A DNA stretch of 24,598 nucleotides, taken from contig JBDKGV010000014.1 of the NCBI GenBank assembly GCA_039798005.1, positions 1 through 24,598 of the forward strand, in the 5' to 3' direction. This document shows positions 9,165-15,569 of this stretch, piece by piece. This stretch comes from JBDKGV01 sp039798005 (GTDB lineage Bacteria > Fibrobacterota > Fibrobacteria > UBA5070). Within the stretch, counting starts at the first letter, position 1, and the number at the start of each line of letters is the position of its first letter. The translations under genes were made by a program, and so were the position numbers. The notes beneath the pieces are model-generated. The model searched no databases. It saw only the letters and a program-made list of their open reading frames with translations, and was not told where the DNA came from.

Positions 9165-9599
9165 TCAGGTGTGGGTGGGATGTTGGAACCAGGTGGTGCG
9201 CCAAAGGTCGCGCAGCACGATCCCGATCCCCGCGATGCGCAGAGCGTCGATGGCCCAGTCGTGGCCGCCCGTGGTGAGATGGGTGAGGAGAGACCCCAGC
9301 AAATACGTGAGCAGGAGGAACGATCCGGTCATGGTGAGAATTCCCCAGGTCCTGTGCCTGGGGAGCAGGAGGGAGAGTCCGGACAGGATCTGGGCACCGC
9401 CCAGCAGGTGGGCGGGCACGATGCCTTGGGTCCAGTCGCCCATGCGCGCCAGTTCCGCAGGGTCCATGGTCAGGCGCATGCCGCCGGTGGCGAGGAAGAC
9501 CAGGCAAAGCAGGACTCTGGTCAGCCCGATCCATTCGCTGGTGCGGAACGTTGGTTTGATCATCGATGATTCCAAACGGAGGGAGGAAGAGGCGTTCAT
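9165..9599 (-). CDS. DoxX-like membrane protein
   Basis: The 144-residue protein has four predicted transmembrane helices: about 19-37 (IGLTRVLLCLVFLATGGMRL), 60-80 (PAHLLGGAQILSGLSLLLP), 85-104 (WGILTMTGSFLLLTYLLGSLL) and 115-132. The first-helix pattern with a closing G-x-x-(K/R)-L, followed by a partly buried loop, is typical of DoxX/DoxX-like proteins. Their roles are varied and mostly unknown; some take part in redox or thiol stress complexes. The start at 9599 overlaps the flippase stop as ATGA, so translation is likely coupled. A second ATG at 9563 would remove 12 residues and keep all helices. It lies in the middle of a three-gene operon controlled from the promoter near 11140. Confidence 0.65.
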   Translation of the reverse strand: MNASSSLRLESSMIKPTFRTSEWIGLTRVLLCLVFLATGGMRLTMDPAELARMGDWTQGIVPAHLLGGAQILSGLSLLLPRHRTWGILTMTGSFLLLTYLLGSLLTHLTTGGHDWAIDALRIAGIGIVLRDLWRTTWFQHPTHT

Positions 9600-11050
9600 G
9601 CCTGAGTCGCCGGGACGAGGTCGCGGCCGAAGTCCGCGGACCCTTTGCGGTACAGGAAGACCCAGCTCGCGGAGGCAAACGCGAAGAGCGCGGAGCGCAG
9701 CCAGATGTTGTCCAGGAAAAGCGAGATCGCGCACAGGGCGACCAGTCCGGAGCCGAAGTGGAGAGAGCTTCGCAGGTAGCGCCCGATCCAGATGTGGCCT
9801 TCGATGGAGCGCCACAGAAGCAGTTGGCATACGAGACCTTGGGCGAAGACCGATGCCCCCAGGGCCAGCACGCCTCCCAAAGCTCCCCACAACGGGATCC
9901 ACCAGAGATTGAAGGCCAAGTTGACGACGAAACCCGCCACCTGGGCGCTCATCCAATCGCGGGAGCGTCCGAGTCCTTGGAGCATGAGTCCGCTCAGGTC
10001 ACCCGACACGTTGAGCCAAGTCAGGAAGGTCATGGCGATCAGGGCGGTCCAGCCTTCTTGATACTGGGGATTCAAGAGGGAAAGCAGGTTCTGCCCCCAG
10101 AAGACGATGACAAGCAAGGCAAGGCCCATCAAGTTGCCCACCGCCCAGACGGCGTGGTTGAGCCGGATGCGCAGGAGCGAGGTGAGGACCTTGTTGCCTT
10201 CCCGTGAGAATGCCGAAAGGAGAAGTCCTTCAAAGGAACTGCGGATGGCATTGAGGGAGCGCCCGATCATCATCACCACGTTGTAGACCTCGACGGCCTT
10301 GATCCCGGCAAGTCCACCCAGGAGCATCAGGTCCATGCGGCTGGTGACGCCAGCCAGCAGATCGGACCCGATCAGGGGGAAGCTGAAGTTCAGAAGGTCC
10401 CGGGACGGCTTGGAGGGTTTGAGGTCACTGCGGGAGATCCCGTGCGTGCGCAGGAAGGCGACGATGGCGACGACCCCGTTGGCCAAGGTTCCCAGGAAGA
10501 ACCAGAAGGGAAGTCCGGGACCATGCAGGAAGTGGCTGAGCGCGGCTCCACCGAAGGTCACCAAGGGCATGACCACGTTCTTTCCAAGGATGCGGGCCAG
10601 CATCTCCTGGTGGTTGAGATTGGCCTGGAACAGCATTTCGGCACCGGCCAACAATGGAATCGAGGCGGCGATCATCAAGAGGCTGACAAGGGGAAGATCC
10701 ATGCCCTTGACCGATCCGACGGCGGTGAAGGAAAGGCCGATGAGTGCGATGGACCCGATCAGGGATGCGCCCAGCACCCACGCGAGCGAGGCGAACAGGT
10801 CGCGTCGGTACTCGACGGGTTCGGAGTGGCCGAAGCGCCAGACGATGCCGCGATCGAGCCCGAGAAGGCTCAAGCGGAAGAGCAGGTAGGCCATCGATTC
10901 GGCCAGCTTGAAGGAGCCCCAGCCACCACCGGCATAGAAGCTGGCGCAGGCCAGGACCAGGAGCGGTTCGACCGGGCGCAGCGCATTGTCGATGGCGACC
11001 ATGCGCATTCCCCAACCCATGTCCACTGCCTTGTGTTCCGCTGATGCCAT
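9596..11050 (-). CDS. Polysaccharide/lipid flippase of the MOP superfamily (Wzx-like)
   Basis: The 484-residue protein is a multi-spanning inner-membrane protein with about 12-14 hydrophobic helices, the size and pattern of Wzx/MurJ/MATE-type exporters of the MOP superfamily. Helpful stretches are the charged N-terminal helix pair, NFSFPLIGSDLLAGVTSRMD near residue 225 (the start of the second half, as in Wzx proteins) and the loop ending LMLLGGLAGIKAVEVYNV. Members flip lipid-linked sugars or other amphiphiles across the membrane. The start at 11050 is set by GAGGA six bases upstream. No glycosyltransferase or polymerase gene lies nearby, so this is not a standard O-antigen cluster; the TetR-type control suggests a response to a small molecule or envelope stress. 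The substrate is unknown. Confidence 0.8.
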   Translation of the reverse strand: MASAEHKAVDMGWGMRMVAIDNALRPVEPLLVLACASFYAGGGWGSFKLAESMAYLLFRLSLLGLDRGIVWRFGHSEPVEYRRDLFASLAWVLGASLIGSIALIGLSFTAVGSVKGMDLPLVSLLMIAASIPLLAGAEMLFQANLNHQEMLARILGKNVVMPLVTFGGAALSHFLHGPGLPFWFFLGTLANGVVAIVAFLRTHGISRSDLKPSKPSRDLLNFSFPLIGSDLLAGVTSRMDLMLLGGLAGIKAVEVYNVVMMIGRSLNAIRSSFEGLLLSAFSREGNKVLTSLLRIRLNHAVWAVGNLMGLALLVIVFWGQNLLSLLNPQYQEGWTALIAMTFLTWLNVSGDLSGLMLQGLGRSRDWMSAQVAGFVVNLAFNLWWIPLWGALGGVLALGASVFAQGLVCQLLLWRSIEGHIWIGRYLRSSLHFGSGLVALCAISLFLDNIWLRSALFAFASASWVFLYRKGSADFGRDLVPATQA

Positions 11051-11090
11051 GCATTTCCTCTTTCGGCCATTCTTGGTACCCGGCTGGAAT

Positions 11091-11108
11091 TTGGAGGTGG
11101 CACTCCAA
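11091..11108 (-). other. Hairpin in the leader of the flippase mRNA
   Basis: TTGGAG and CTCCAA pair around a six-base loop in the predicted 5' leader, about 40 bases before the flippase start codon. It is short and may be chance or a stability element. Confidence 0.35.
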
Positions 11109-11111
11109 CTT

Positions 11112-11127
11112 TACCGTCCGGTCGGTA
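11112..11127. promoter_or_regulatory. TetR-type operator copy 1 (over the transcription start)
   Basis: TACCGTCCGGTCGGTA is a near-perfect palindrome (seven of eight base pairs of symmetry) centred on CCGG. Its length and form are typical of TetR/AcrR-family sites. It sits over the predicted start of the flippase operon and is identical to copy 2. Confidence 0.8.
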
Positions 11128-11130
11128 AAG

Positions 11131-11159
11131 AATATACCGTCCGGTCGGTACAGAAACAA
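11131..11159 (-). promoter_or_regulatory. Promoter of the flippase-DoxX operon
   Basis: On the minus strand TTGTTT (-35, at 11154-11159) and TATATT (-10, at 11131-11136) are separated by exactly 17 bp. The predicted start near 11124 gives a leader of about 73 bases. One TetR-type site fills the spacer and another covers the start point, so repression by direct blocking of RNA polymerase is expected. On the plus strand the same bases also give a weaker TTTACC/TATACC pair. Confidence 0.75.
11135..11150. promoter_or_regulatory. TetR-type operator copy 2 (in the promoter spacer)
   Basis: An identical 16-bp copy, TACCGTCCGGTCGGTA, lies 23 bp downstream on the plus strand, centre to centre about two helical turns from copy 1. 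It fills the -35/-10 spacer of the flippase promoter. Exact conservation of both copies, in otherwise unrelated flanks, argues for selection by one regulator. No TetR gene lies in the window. Confidence 0.8.
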
Positions 11160-11248
11160 GCAACTATTTTTTGAGTGCCTTGGGCCTTTGAGGGTGCGAA
11201 GACCATTCACGGAATTGGAACACCGGCCATCCCATCCCGTTGCACTGC

Positions 11249-11254
11249 TACATT
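11249..11254 (+). promoter_or_regulatory. TACATT -10-like element before slyX
   Basis: TACATT ends seven bases before the slyX ATG, with no Shine-Dalgarno between. It matches the element before folK, including the following GC. Confidence 0.4.
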
Positions 11255-11261
11255 GCCATCC

Positions 11262-11462
11262 ATGCACTCCGAAGAACGCTGGATTGATCTCGAGACCAAG
11301 ATCGCCTATCAGGATCACACCATCGAGGCGTTGCACGGCGTCGTGCTGGAAGTGCGTGCGGAGATGGACCGGCTCAGGCGCCGCCTCGAAGAATTGCAAG
11401 GCCGTGTCGATTCCGGCAGTCAGGAGATCGGGCCGGCCAACGACAAGCCGCCGCACTGGTAG
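11262..11462 (+). CDS. slyX: SlyX family protein
   Basis: The 66-residue protein is a small helical, coiled-coil protein. Residues about 5-50 form a heptad-like helix (ERWIDLETKIAYQDHTIEAL, continuing to RRRLEELQ). The tail ends in NDKPPHW, close to the family's conserved EKPPHY-like ending. SlyX proteins are widespread in Proteobacteria and occur elsewhere, but their biochemical role is not established. The start ATG at 11262 gives the usual family length; an open frame continues upstream but without family-like sequence. There is no Shine-Dalgarno. It stands alone between the divergent flippase promoter and the rpn gene. Confidence 0.85.
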   Translation: MHSEERWIDLETKIAYQDHTIEALHGVVLEVRAEMDRLRRRLEELQGRVDSGSQEIGPANDKPPHW

Positions 11463-11478
11463 GGTGGAGGATGGGCGC

Positions 11479-11583
11479 TTATGGCGCCGTTTCCGGTCGG
11501 CTGATCGCGCGCAGGTAGGCGCTGCGGGCCAGGCCAAAGGCTTTGCGGGCTTCGATCCGCTCGTCCAAGGTTCTTTGGCGCAA
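11479..11583 (-). CDS. Short 34-codon open frame, possible small protein or remnant
   Basis: On the minus strand, a frame from TTG 11583 to TAA 11479 encodes a charged helical peptide (RTLDERIEARKAFGLARSAY, then LRAISRPETAP). Third-base GC and the amino-acid pattern look coding-like. No ATG start or ribosome-binding site is present, and an upstream stop limits extension. It may be a gene fragment left between slyX and rpn, or a genuine small protein. The evidence is weak. Confidence 0.22.
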   Translation of the reverse strand: MRQRTLDERIEARKAFGLARSAYLRAISRPETAP

Positions 11584-11596
11584 GACTTGTGTCTTG
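11581..11596. repeat. Small perfect inverted repeat upstream of the rpn promoter
   Basis: CAAGAC and GTCTTG flank TTGT. It lies about 25 bp upstream of the rpn -35 element and about 120 bp after slyX. It could be a weak terminator stem, although no T-run follows, or a binding site. Confidence 0.35.
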
Positions 11597-11621
11597 AAGC
11601 GCGCATTCTGAATGAAAACAA

Positions 11622-11650
11622 TTGCTCATTTGTTCATTTTGTGATAGATT
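11622..11650 (+). promoter_or_regulatory. Promoter of the rpn gene
   Basis: TTGCTC (11622-11627) and TAGATT (11645-11650) are 17 bp apart in a locally AT-rich stretch. The -10 ends six bases before the ATG, so the transcript is probably leaderless. Of all the TAnnnT elements in the window this has the best -35 support. Confidence 0.6.
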
Positions 11651-11656
11651 CAAGTC

Positions 11657-12622
11657 ATGAGCGCCGAGCCCTTCTCTCATGACCAAGCGGTGAAGAATCT
11701 GATCAAGGATTATCCGGTGGAGGCGCTGGAGTTCTTGGCGGACGATGTGATCCAGGCTCATGGAATGCCTGTGGAGATTGAATTCCTCGATACCTCCGTG
11801 GCCAAGGACGATGTGGCGGAGCCGGGTCCGGGTCAGGCGATGGATCTGGCGATCCGATACCGCTTTGGCGATGGGCGTGGGGCGATCGTGGTGCTGGTGG
11901 AGCATTGGTCCGATGCGGGAAAGCTTGATCTATTGCGGACCGCCAGCTATTTCCTGGATCTGCTCCGGCGTTTCCCGGGGGAGGAAATACTGCCCATTGC
12001 CCTTGTGGATGATGATCGGCCCAGGGACTTGATCGATACGGTGGAGCACCATGCCCAAGGAACCTTGCATTTCTTGTTTCGCACCCGGATCCTGCAGGTG
12101 CCCGCTTTGGATCTGGAGCAGTTCCGGCATACGACCAACCGGGTGGCCCTTTCCTTTTCGCCGAACATGGCCGGTGGGTTTGATCGAGCCGATCGGGTCA
12201 TGCAAGTGGCATTTGCCTTTCGTGACCTGAAGGACATGGCAGGTTTTCGCAAGTTCTTTGCCTTCTGGATTGTTGAGGGTAAATTGGATCTGGAAGGGCA
12301 GAGGCTGGTCAAGCAACGACTCAAAGAGGTGGATATGCCGGAAATCATGGAATGGTTCAGGGAAGAAGGGATCGCGCTGGGCAAGGAAGAGGGGCGCGCG
12401 TTGGGCAAGGAAGAGGGGATCGTTGCAGGGATTGCTGAAGGCAAACGAGTAGGCATTCAACAGGGCATTCAACAGGGCATTCAACAGGGCATGCAGCAAG
12501 GCATGCAGCAAGGCATCCGCGCCAAGGCGCTGGAGGATGCACGCAAGATGCGTGAGCACGGCATCGAGTGGAGCATCGTGACGGATGTGACGGGAGTGAG
12601 GCCTGAAGAAATCGAGGGCTGA
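11657..12622 (+). CDS. Rpn/PD-(D/E)XK nuclease family protein (transposase-associated nuclease)
   Basis: The 321-residue protein resembles Rpn (recombination-promoting nuclease) and YhgA-like 'putative transposase' proteins, which cut DNA without site specificity. The N-terminal nuclease core is the first ~230 residues: it starts with HDQAVKNLIKDYPVEALEFL, contains QAMDLAIRYRFGDGRGAIVVLVEH (about 55-78, matching the family's D...(E/Q)xK-like active-site region), and ends in a helix-rich part. The C-terminal region from about 235 holds repeats ALGKEEG (two copies) and GIQQ/GMQQ (five copies), then a short Ala/Glu-rich end. Such repeat tails are common in this family. The start ATG at 11657 has no Shine-Dalgarno. 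The flanks are AT-rich upstream and full of hairpins downstream, consistent with a gene that moves or is duplicated. No partner gene is adjacent. Confidence 0.75.
   Translation: MSAEPFSHDQAVKNLIKDYPVEALEFLADDVIQAHGMPVEIEFLDTSVAKDDVAEPGPGQAMDLAIRYRFGDGRGAIVVLVEHWSDAGKLDLLRTASYFLDLLRRFPGEEILPIALVDDDRPRDLIDTVEHHAQGTLHFLFRTRILQVPALDLEQFRHTTNRVALSFSPNMAGGFDRADRVMQVAFAFRDLKDMAGFRKFFAFWIVEGKLDLEGQRLVKQRLKEVDMPEIMEWFREEGIALGKEEGRALGKEEGIVAGIAEGKRVGIQQGIQQGIQQGMQQGMQQGIRAKALEDARKMREHGIEWSIVTDVTGVRPEEIEG
12378..12418 (+). repeat. Direct repeat inside rpn, 24-bp period
   Basis: TGGGCAAGGAAGAGGGG occurs at 12378-12394 and again at 12402-12418. It encodes two copies of LGKEEG. The 24-bp period keeps the reading frame. 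Confidence 0.85.
12452..12511 (+). repeat. Five 12-bp tandem repeats inside rpn
   Basis: Three copies of GGCATTCAACAG are followed by two of GGCATGCAGCAA, encoding GIQQ three times and GMQQ twice (residues about 266-285). The first three are identical in DNA and the last two are identical to each other, as expected from recent replication slippage. Because each unit is 12 bp, copy-number change leaves the frame intact. Confidence 0.92.
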
Positions 12623-12646
12623 CACGCCAAGGATGCCGCGTTCTCC

Positions 12647-12659
12647 CGCCCTTCGGGCG
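12647..12659. repeat. Short hairpin after rpn
   Basis: CGCCC pairs with GGGCG around TTC, 25 bases after the rpn stop. No U-tract follows. It is the first of five stem-loops in the 336-base gap before the helicase gene. Confidence 0.4.
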
Positions 12660-12712
12660 TGAGCTCCACTGTCATACGGCTGGAAGGAGTCGCCGGAGCC
12701 GACCCACCCTGA

Positions 12713-12733
12713 CCCCTCCCAATGTGGGAGGGG
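12713..12733. repeat. Perfect 8-bp stem-loop in the rpn-helicase gap
   Basis: CCCCTCCC pairs with GGGAGGGG around AATGT. It has the look of a dispersed intergenic repeat, but a single copy is present here. Confidence 0.6.
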
Positions 12734-12744
12734 AATTGGAAAGC

Positions 12745-12759
12745 GGCGCGTACCGCGCC
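12745..12759. repeat. Perfect 6-bp stem-loop in the rpn-helicase gap
   Basis: GGCGCG pairs with CGCGCC around TAC. Confidence 0.5.
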
Positions 12760-12831
12760 AGGGATGACGGCCGACAGGCCCAAGACCCCGTAGGCCCAAA
12801 ATCGGATGCGTTTCCGCGTATGCCTTTGGAG

Positions 12832-12852
12832 GGGCGGATCTCAGATCCGCCC
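12832..12852. repeat. Perfect 10-bp palindrome in the rpn-helicase gap
   Basis: GGGCGGATCT and AGATCCGCCC are separated by one base. In RNA it would fold with a loop of about five bases. Repeats of this form (GGGCG...CGCCC next to GTAC) are often dispersed between genes in GC-rich bacteria, so a REP- or MITE-like element is possible. No T-run follows directly. Confidence 0.65.
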
Positions 12853-12906
12853 GTACACATTTTTACGCGGGATTGTTGGGCAGCGGAGGCTTGGCAGGCA
12901 GCCCGG

Positions 12907-12921
12907 CCCCGCGCAGCGGGG
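12907..12921. repeat. Perfect 6-bp stem-loop just upstream of the helicase gene
   Basis: CCCCGC pairs with GCGGGG around GCA, ending 38 bases before the helicase start codon. Confidence 0.45.
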
Positions 12922-12946
12922 AGGCGCCCAAACTTCCTTGCGGAGC

Positions 12947-12952
12947 TACCTT
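12947..12952 (+). promoter_or_regulatory. TACCTT -10-like element before the helicase gene
   Basis: TACCTT ends six bases before the ATG at 12959 and no Shine-Dalgarno lies between. No -35 was recognised. The match to TATAAT is poor (three of six), so the claim rests on its position and on similar elements before other genes here. Confidence 0.35.
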
Positions 12953-12958
12953 GGTCTC

Positions 12959-15559
12959 ATGTCCATTGCCTCTCTTTCTGATGCCCTGCCGCAGCCCGGC
13001 GAGACCCTCTCAAGCGACGACCTGTTGGTGCGCTTTCTCGAGGTCCAGTCCTTGCGCGGGATGGAGCTCTATCCGGCCCAGGAAGAGGCGCTCCTGGAGC
13101 TGTGCGAGGGGAAGAACGTCATCCTCAACACCCCGACAGGATCCGGCAAGTCGCTGGTGGCCTCAGGCTTGCACTTCCTGTCGATGGCCCAAGGCAGGCG
13201 CTCGGTCTACACCTGCCCGATCAAGGCGCTGGTGAACGAGAAGTGGATGGCCCTGTGCAAGGAGTTCGGGCCCGAGAACGTGGGGCTTTCCACGGGTGAT
13301 GCCTCGGTGAACCACGGGGCGCCCATCCTGTGCTGCACCGCCGAGATCCTCTCCAACATCGCGCTGAACGAGGGCGAGGACTGCTCCATCGTGGACGTGG
13401 TCATGGACGAGTTCCATTACTACTCCGACCGCTCGCGCGGCGTGGCCTGGCAGATCCCGCTCTTGACGATGCCGAAAGCGCGGTTCCTCTTGATGTCGGC
13501 GACGCTGGGCGACACCCAGTTCTTCGAAGAGGAGATGAACAAGCGCACCGGCCGCGCCACTGCGGTGGTGAAGTCGGTCACGCGTCCTGTCCCGCTGCAG
13601 TTCGACTGGTCCGAGAATGCGCTCCCCAACGCCGTGCAGATGCAGGTGAGCTCGGGCCGCTCGCCGGTCTACGTGGTGCATTTCACCCAGGCCGATGCCG
13701 CCCGCAATGCTCAGAATTTCACCAGCCTCGATCTCTGCACCAAGGAAGAGAAGGTGCTCCTTGCCAAGGCGCTGGAGGGGTTTCGTTTTTCTTCGCCCTA
13801 CGGCCCCGACCTCAAGCGCTGGCTGCGTCAGGGCATCGGACTGCACCACGCGGGACTTTTGCCTAAGTACCGCATCCTCACCGAGAAGCTCGCCCAGCAG
13901 GGGCTTCTCAAGGTGATCTGCGGCACCGACACGCTGGGGGTGGGCGTGAACGTGCCCATCCGCACCGTGCTCTTTACCCAGCTTTGCAAGTGGAACGGCG
14001 ACAAGACGAGCATCCTCTCGGCGCGCGACTTCCACCAGATCTCGGGCCGGGCCGGACGCAAGGGTTTCGATGACGTGGGCTACGTGGTGGCGCAGGCCCC
14101 CGAGTATGTGATCGAGAACGCCAAGGCCGCCGCCAAGGCCGCCCAAAGCGGGAAGAAGTTCCAGAAGGCCAAGCCCCCCGAGAAGGGCTACGTGCCCTGG
14201 GACGAACAGACCTTCCGCAAGCTCATCACCGCCACTCCCGAGAAGCTGCAGTCCAGCTTCAAGGTGACCCACGGGATGCTGTTGAACGTGCTCTCGCGCG
14301 AGACCGACGGCTGCACGGCGCTGCGACAGATTCTGTCAGAATGCCACGAGCCGCCGCGTCAGAAGAAGGAGCACAAGACGCGCGCCTTCCAGCTCTTCCG
14401 TCCGTTGGTGGAGCGCGGCATCATCGAGTTCATCACCCCAAGCGCGCCCGGGATGGCGAAGCTTCGGGTGAAGGCCGAGATGGGCGATGATTTTTCCATG
14501 GACCACGCGCTCTCGCTGTGGCTCATGGACACCATTCCGCTTCTGGACAAGGAGAGCCCCGAGTATCCGCTCGACCTCCTGACGCTGATCGAGTCGATCC
14601 TGGAAGACCCGGCGCTGATCCTGCGCAAGCAGCTCGACGTGCTCAAGACCCGCGAGATGGCCCGCATGAAGGCCGAGGGCGTGGAGTACGACGAACGCAT
14701 CGCCCGCCTGGAGGAGATGGAGTACCCGAAGCCCCAGCGCGATTTCGTCTACGGCACCTTCAACACCTTTGCGGAAAAGCACCCGTGGGTGGGTCAGGAG
14801 AACATCAAGCCAAAGTCGATCGTGCGCGAGATGTTCGAGAACTACCGCACCTTCTCGGACTACGTGAAGGAATACGACCTGGAGAAGATCGAAGGCCTGC
14901 TGTTGCGGCACGTCAATTCGACCTTCCGCGTGTTGGTGCAGACCGTGCCCGAGTCGGCCAAGACCGAGGAAGTGCGCGAGATGGAGGTTTACCTGGGCGA
15001 GATGCTCAAGCGCGTCGATTCAAGCTTGCTGGAAGAATGGGAGCGTCTGCGCAATCCCGAGTTCAAGGCCGAGGACGTGCAGGAACTCAAGCCGTTGGGC
15101 GCCGACGATGCGGCCCTGGACATCACCAAGGATGCGCGCGTCTTTACGGGCAAGATCCGCGAGCGCGTGCTTTCCGCCCTGCGCCTGTGGTCGAGCGGCT
15201 CCTTCGAGGAGTGCCTGGATGTCCTGGGCGCAGGACCTCACGAGGACGAGACGGGAATGCTCTGGACGCCGCTACGCATGGACGATGCATGGCGCTCGTT
15301 CACCAAGGAACACATCGAGCTGCGCCTGGACGCCGAGGGCCGCAACGCCCGCCATACCCGCATTGCAAAGAGCGTGGACGTGTGGCTGGTGGAGCAGATC
15401 CTGCAGGACGACGAGGATCTCAACGACTGGTCGATGAAGCTGGTCGTGGACCTGGAAGCAAGCAAGGCGGCCGGGGAGCCGGTGATCCGCCTGACTTGGC
15501 TGGGGGACATGGCGGGGGAGCAGGGTGTGATCGGAGTCCGGGAGTCCGATTCCTTGTAG
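12959..15559 (+). CDS. SF2 DEAD/DEAH-box helicase with DUF3516 C-terminal region
   Basis: This is an ATP-driven nucleic-acid helicase of superfamily 2, related to Ski2/Mtr4-like enzymes. The 866-residue protein shows Q-motif-like LYPAQEEALLEL, Walker A TPTGSGKS (about residue 58), CPIKALVNEKW, DEFHYY (a DExH Walker B, about 149), LLMSATLGD (about 178), VICGTDTLGVGVNVPIRTVLF (motif V) and HQISGRAGRKG (motif VI, about 362). The second half matches the DUF3516 type as I remember it from actinobacterial helicases, including KPPEKGYVPW, RFxVTHxMLLNV-like sequence near 430 and VDSSLLEEWERLRNP near the end. The role is probably RNA processing or repair; the family's exact substrate is not settled. 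The start at 12959 begins the conserved part; an open frame runs upstream through the hairpin region but looks non-coding. It ends ten bases before cydA. Confidence 0.9.
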   Translation: MSIASLSDALPQPGETLSSDDLLVRFLEVQSLRGMELYPAQEEALLELCEGKNVILNTPTGSGKSLVASGLHFLSMAQGRRSVYTCPIKALVNEKWMALCKEFGPENVGLSTGDASVNHGAPILCCTAEILSNIALNEGEDCSIVDVVMDEFHYYSDRSRGVAWQIPLLTMPKARFLLMSATLGDTQFFEEEMNKRTGRATAVVKSVTRPVPLQFDWSENALPNAVQMQVSSGRSPVYVVHFTQADAARNAQNFTSLDLCTKEEKVLLAKALEGFRFSSPYGPDLKRWLRQGIGLHHAGLLPKYRILTEKLAQQGLLKVICGTDTLGVGVNVPIRTVLFTQLCKWNGDKTSILSARDFHQISGRAGRKGFDDVGYVVAQAPEYVIENAKAAAKAAQSGKKFQKAKPPEKGYVPWDEQTFRKLITATPEKLQSSFKVTHGMLLNVLSRETDGCTALRQILSECHEPPRQKKEHKTRAFQLFRPLVERGIIEFITPSAPGMAKLRVKAEMGDDFSMDHALSLWLMDTIPLLDKESPEYPLDLLTLIESILEDPALILRKQLDVLKTREMARMKAEGVEYDERIARLEEMEYPKPQRDFVYGTFNTFAEKHPWVGQENIKPKSIVREMFENYRTFSDYVKEYDLEKIEGLLLRHVNSTFRVLVQTVPESAKTEEVREMEVYLGEMLKRVDSSLLEEWERLRNPEFKAEDVQELKPLGADDAALDITKDARVFTGKIRERVLSALRLWSSGSFEECLDVLGAGPHEDETGMLWTPLRMDDAWRSFTKEHIELRLDAEGRNARHTRIAKSVDVWLVEQILQDDEDLNDWSMKLVVDLEASKAAGEPVIRLTWLGDMAGEQGVIGVRESDSL

Positions 15560-15569
15560 CTTGCTTGCC

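Noticed and set aside
9596..11050. The flippase gene as part of an O-antigen or capsule cluster
   Set aside because: No glycosyltransferase, polymerase or sugar-nucleotide gene is adjacent; the neighbours are DoxX-like and unknown membrane proteins.
11110..11138. A plus-strand promoter (TTTACC/TATACC, 17 bp) through the TetR sites, driving slyX
   Set aside because: Both hexamers are produced by the operator sequence itself and match consensus poorly; slyX has its own element. It was kept only as a remark.
12452..12511. The five 12-bp tandem repeats as a CRISPR array
   Set aside because: Units are contiguous with no spacers, are in frame and encode a peptide repeat.
13163..14272. A 369-codon open frame antisense to the helicase
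   Set aside because: It is a shadow frame: no ribosome-binding site and no recognisable domain, opposite the conserved helicase motifs.
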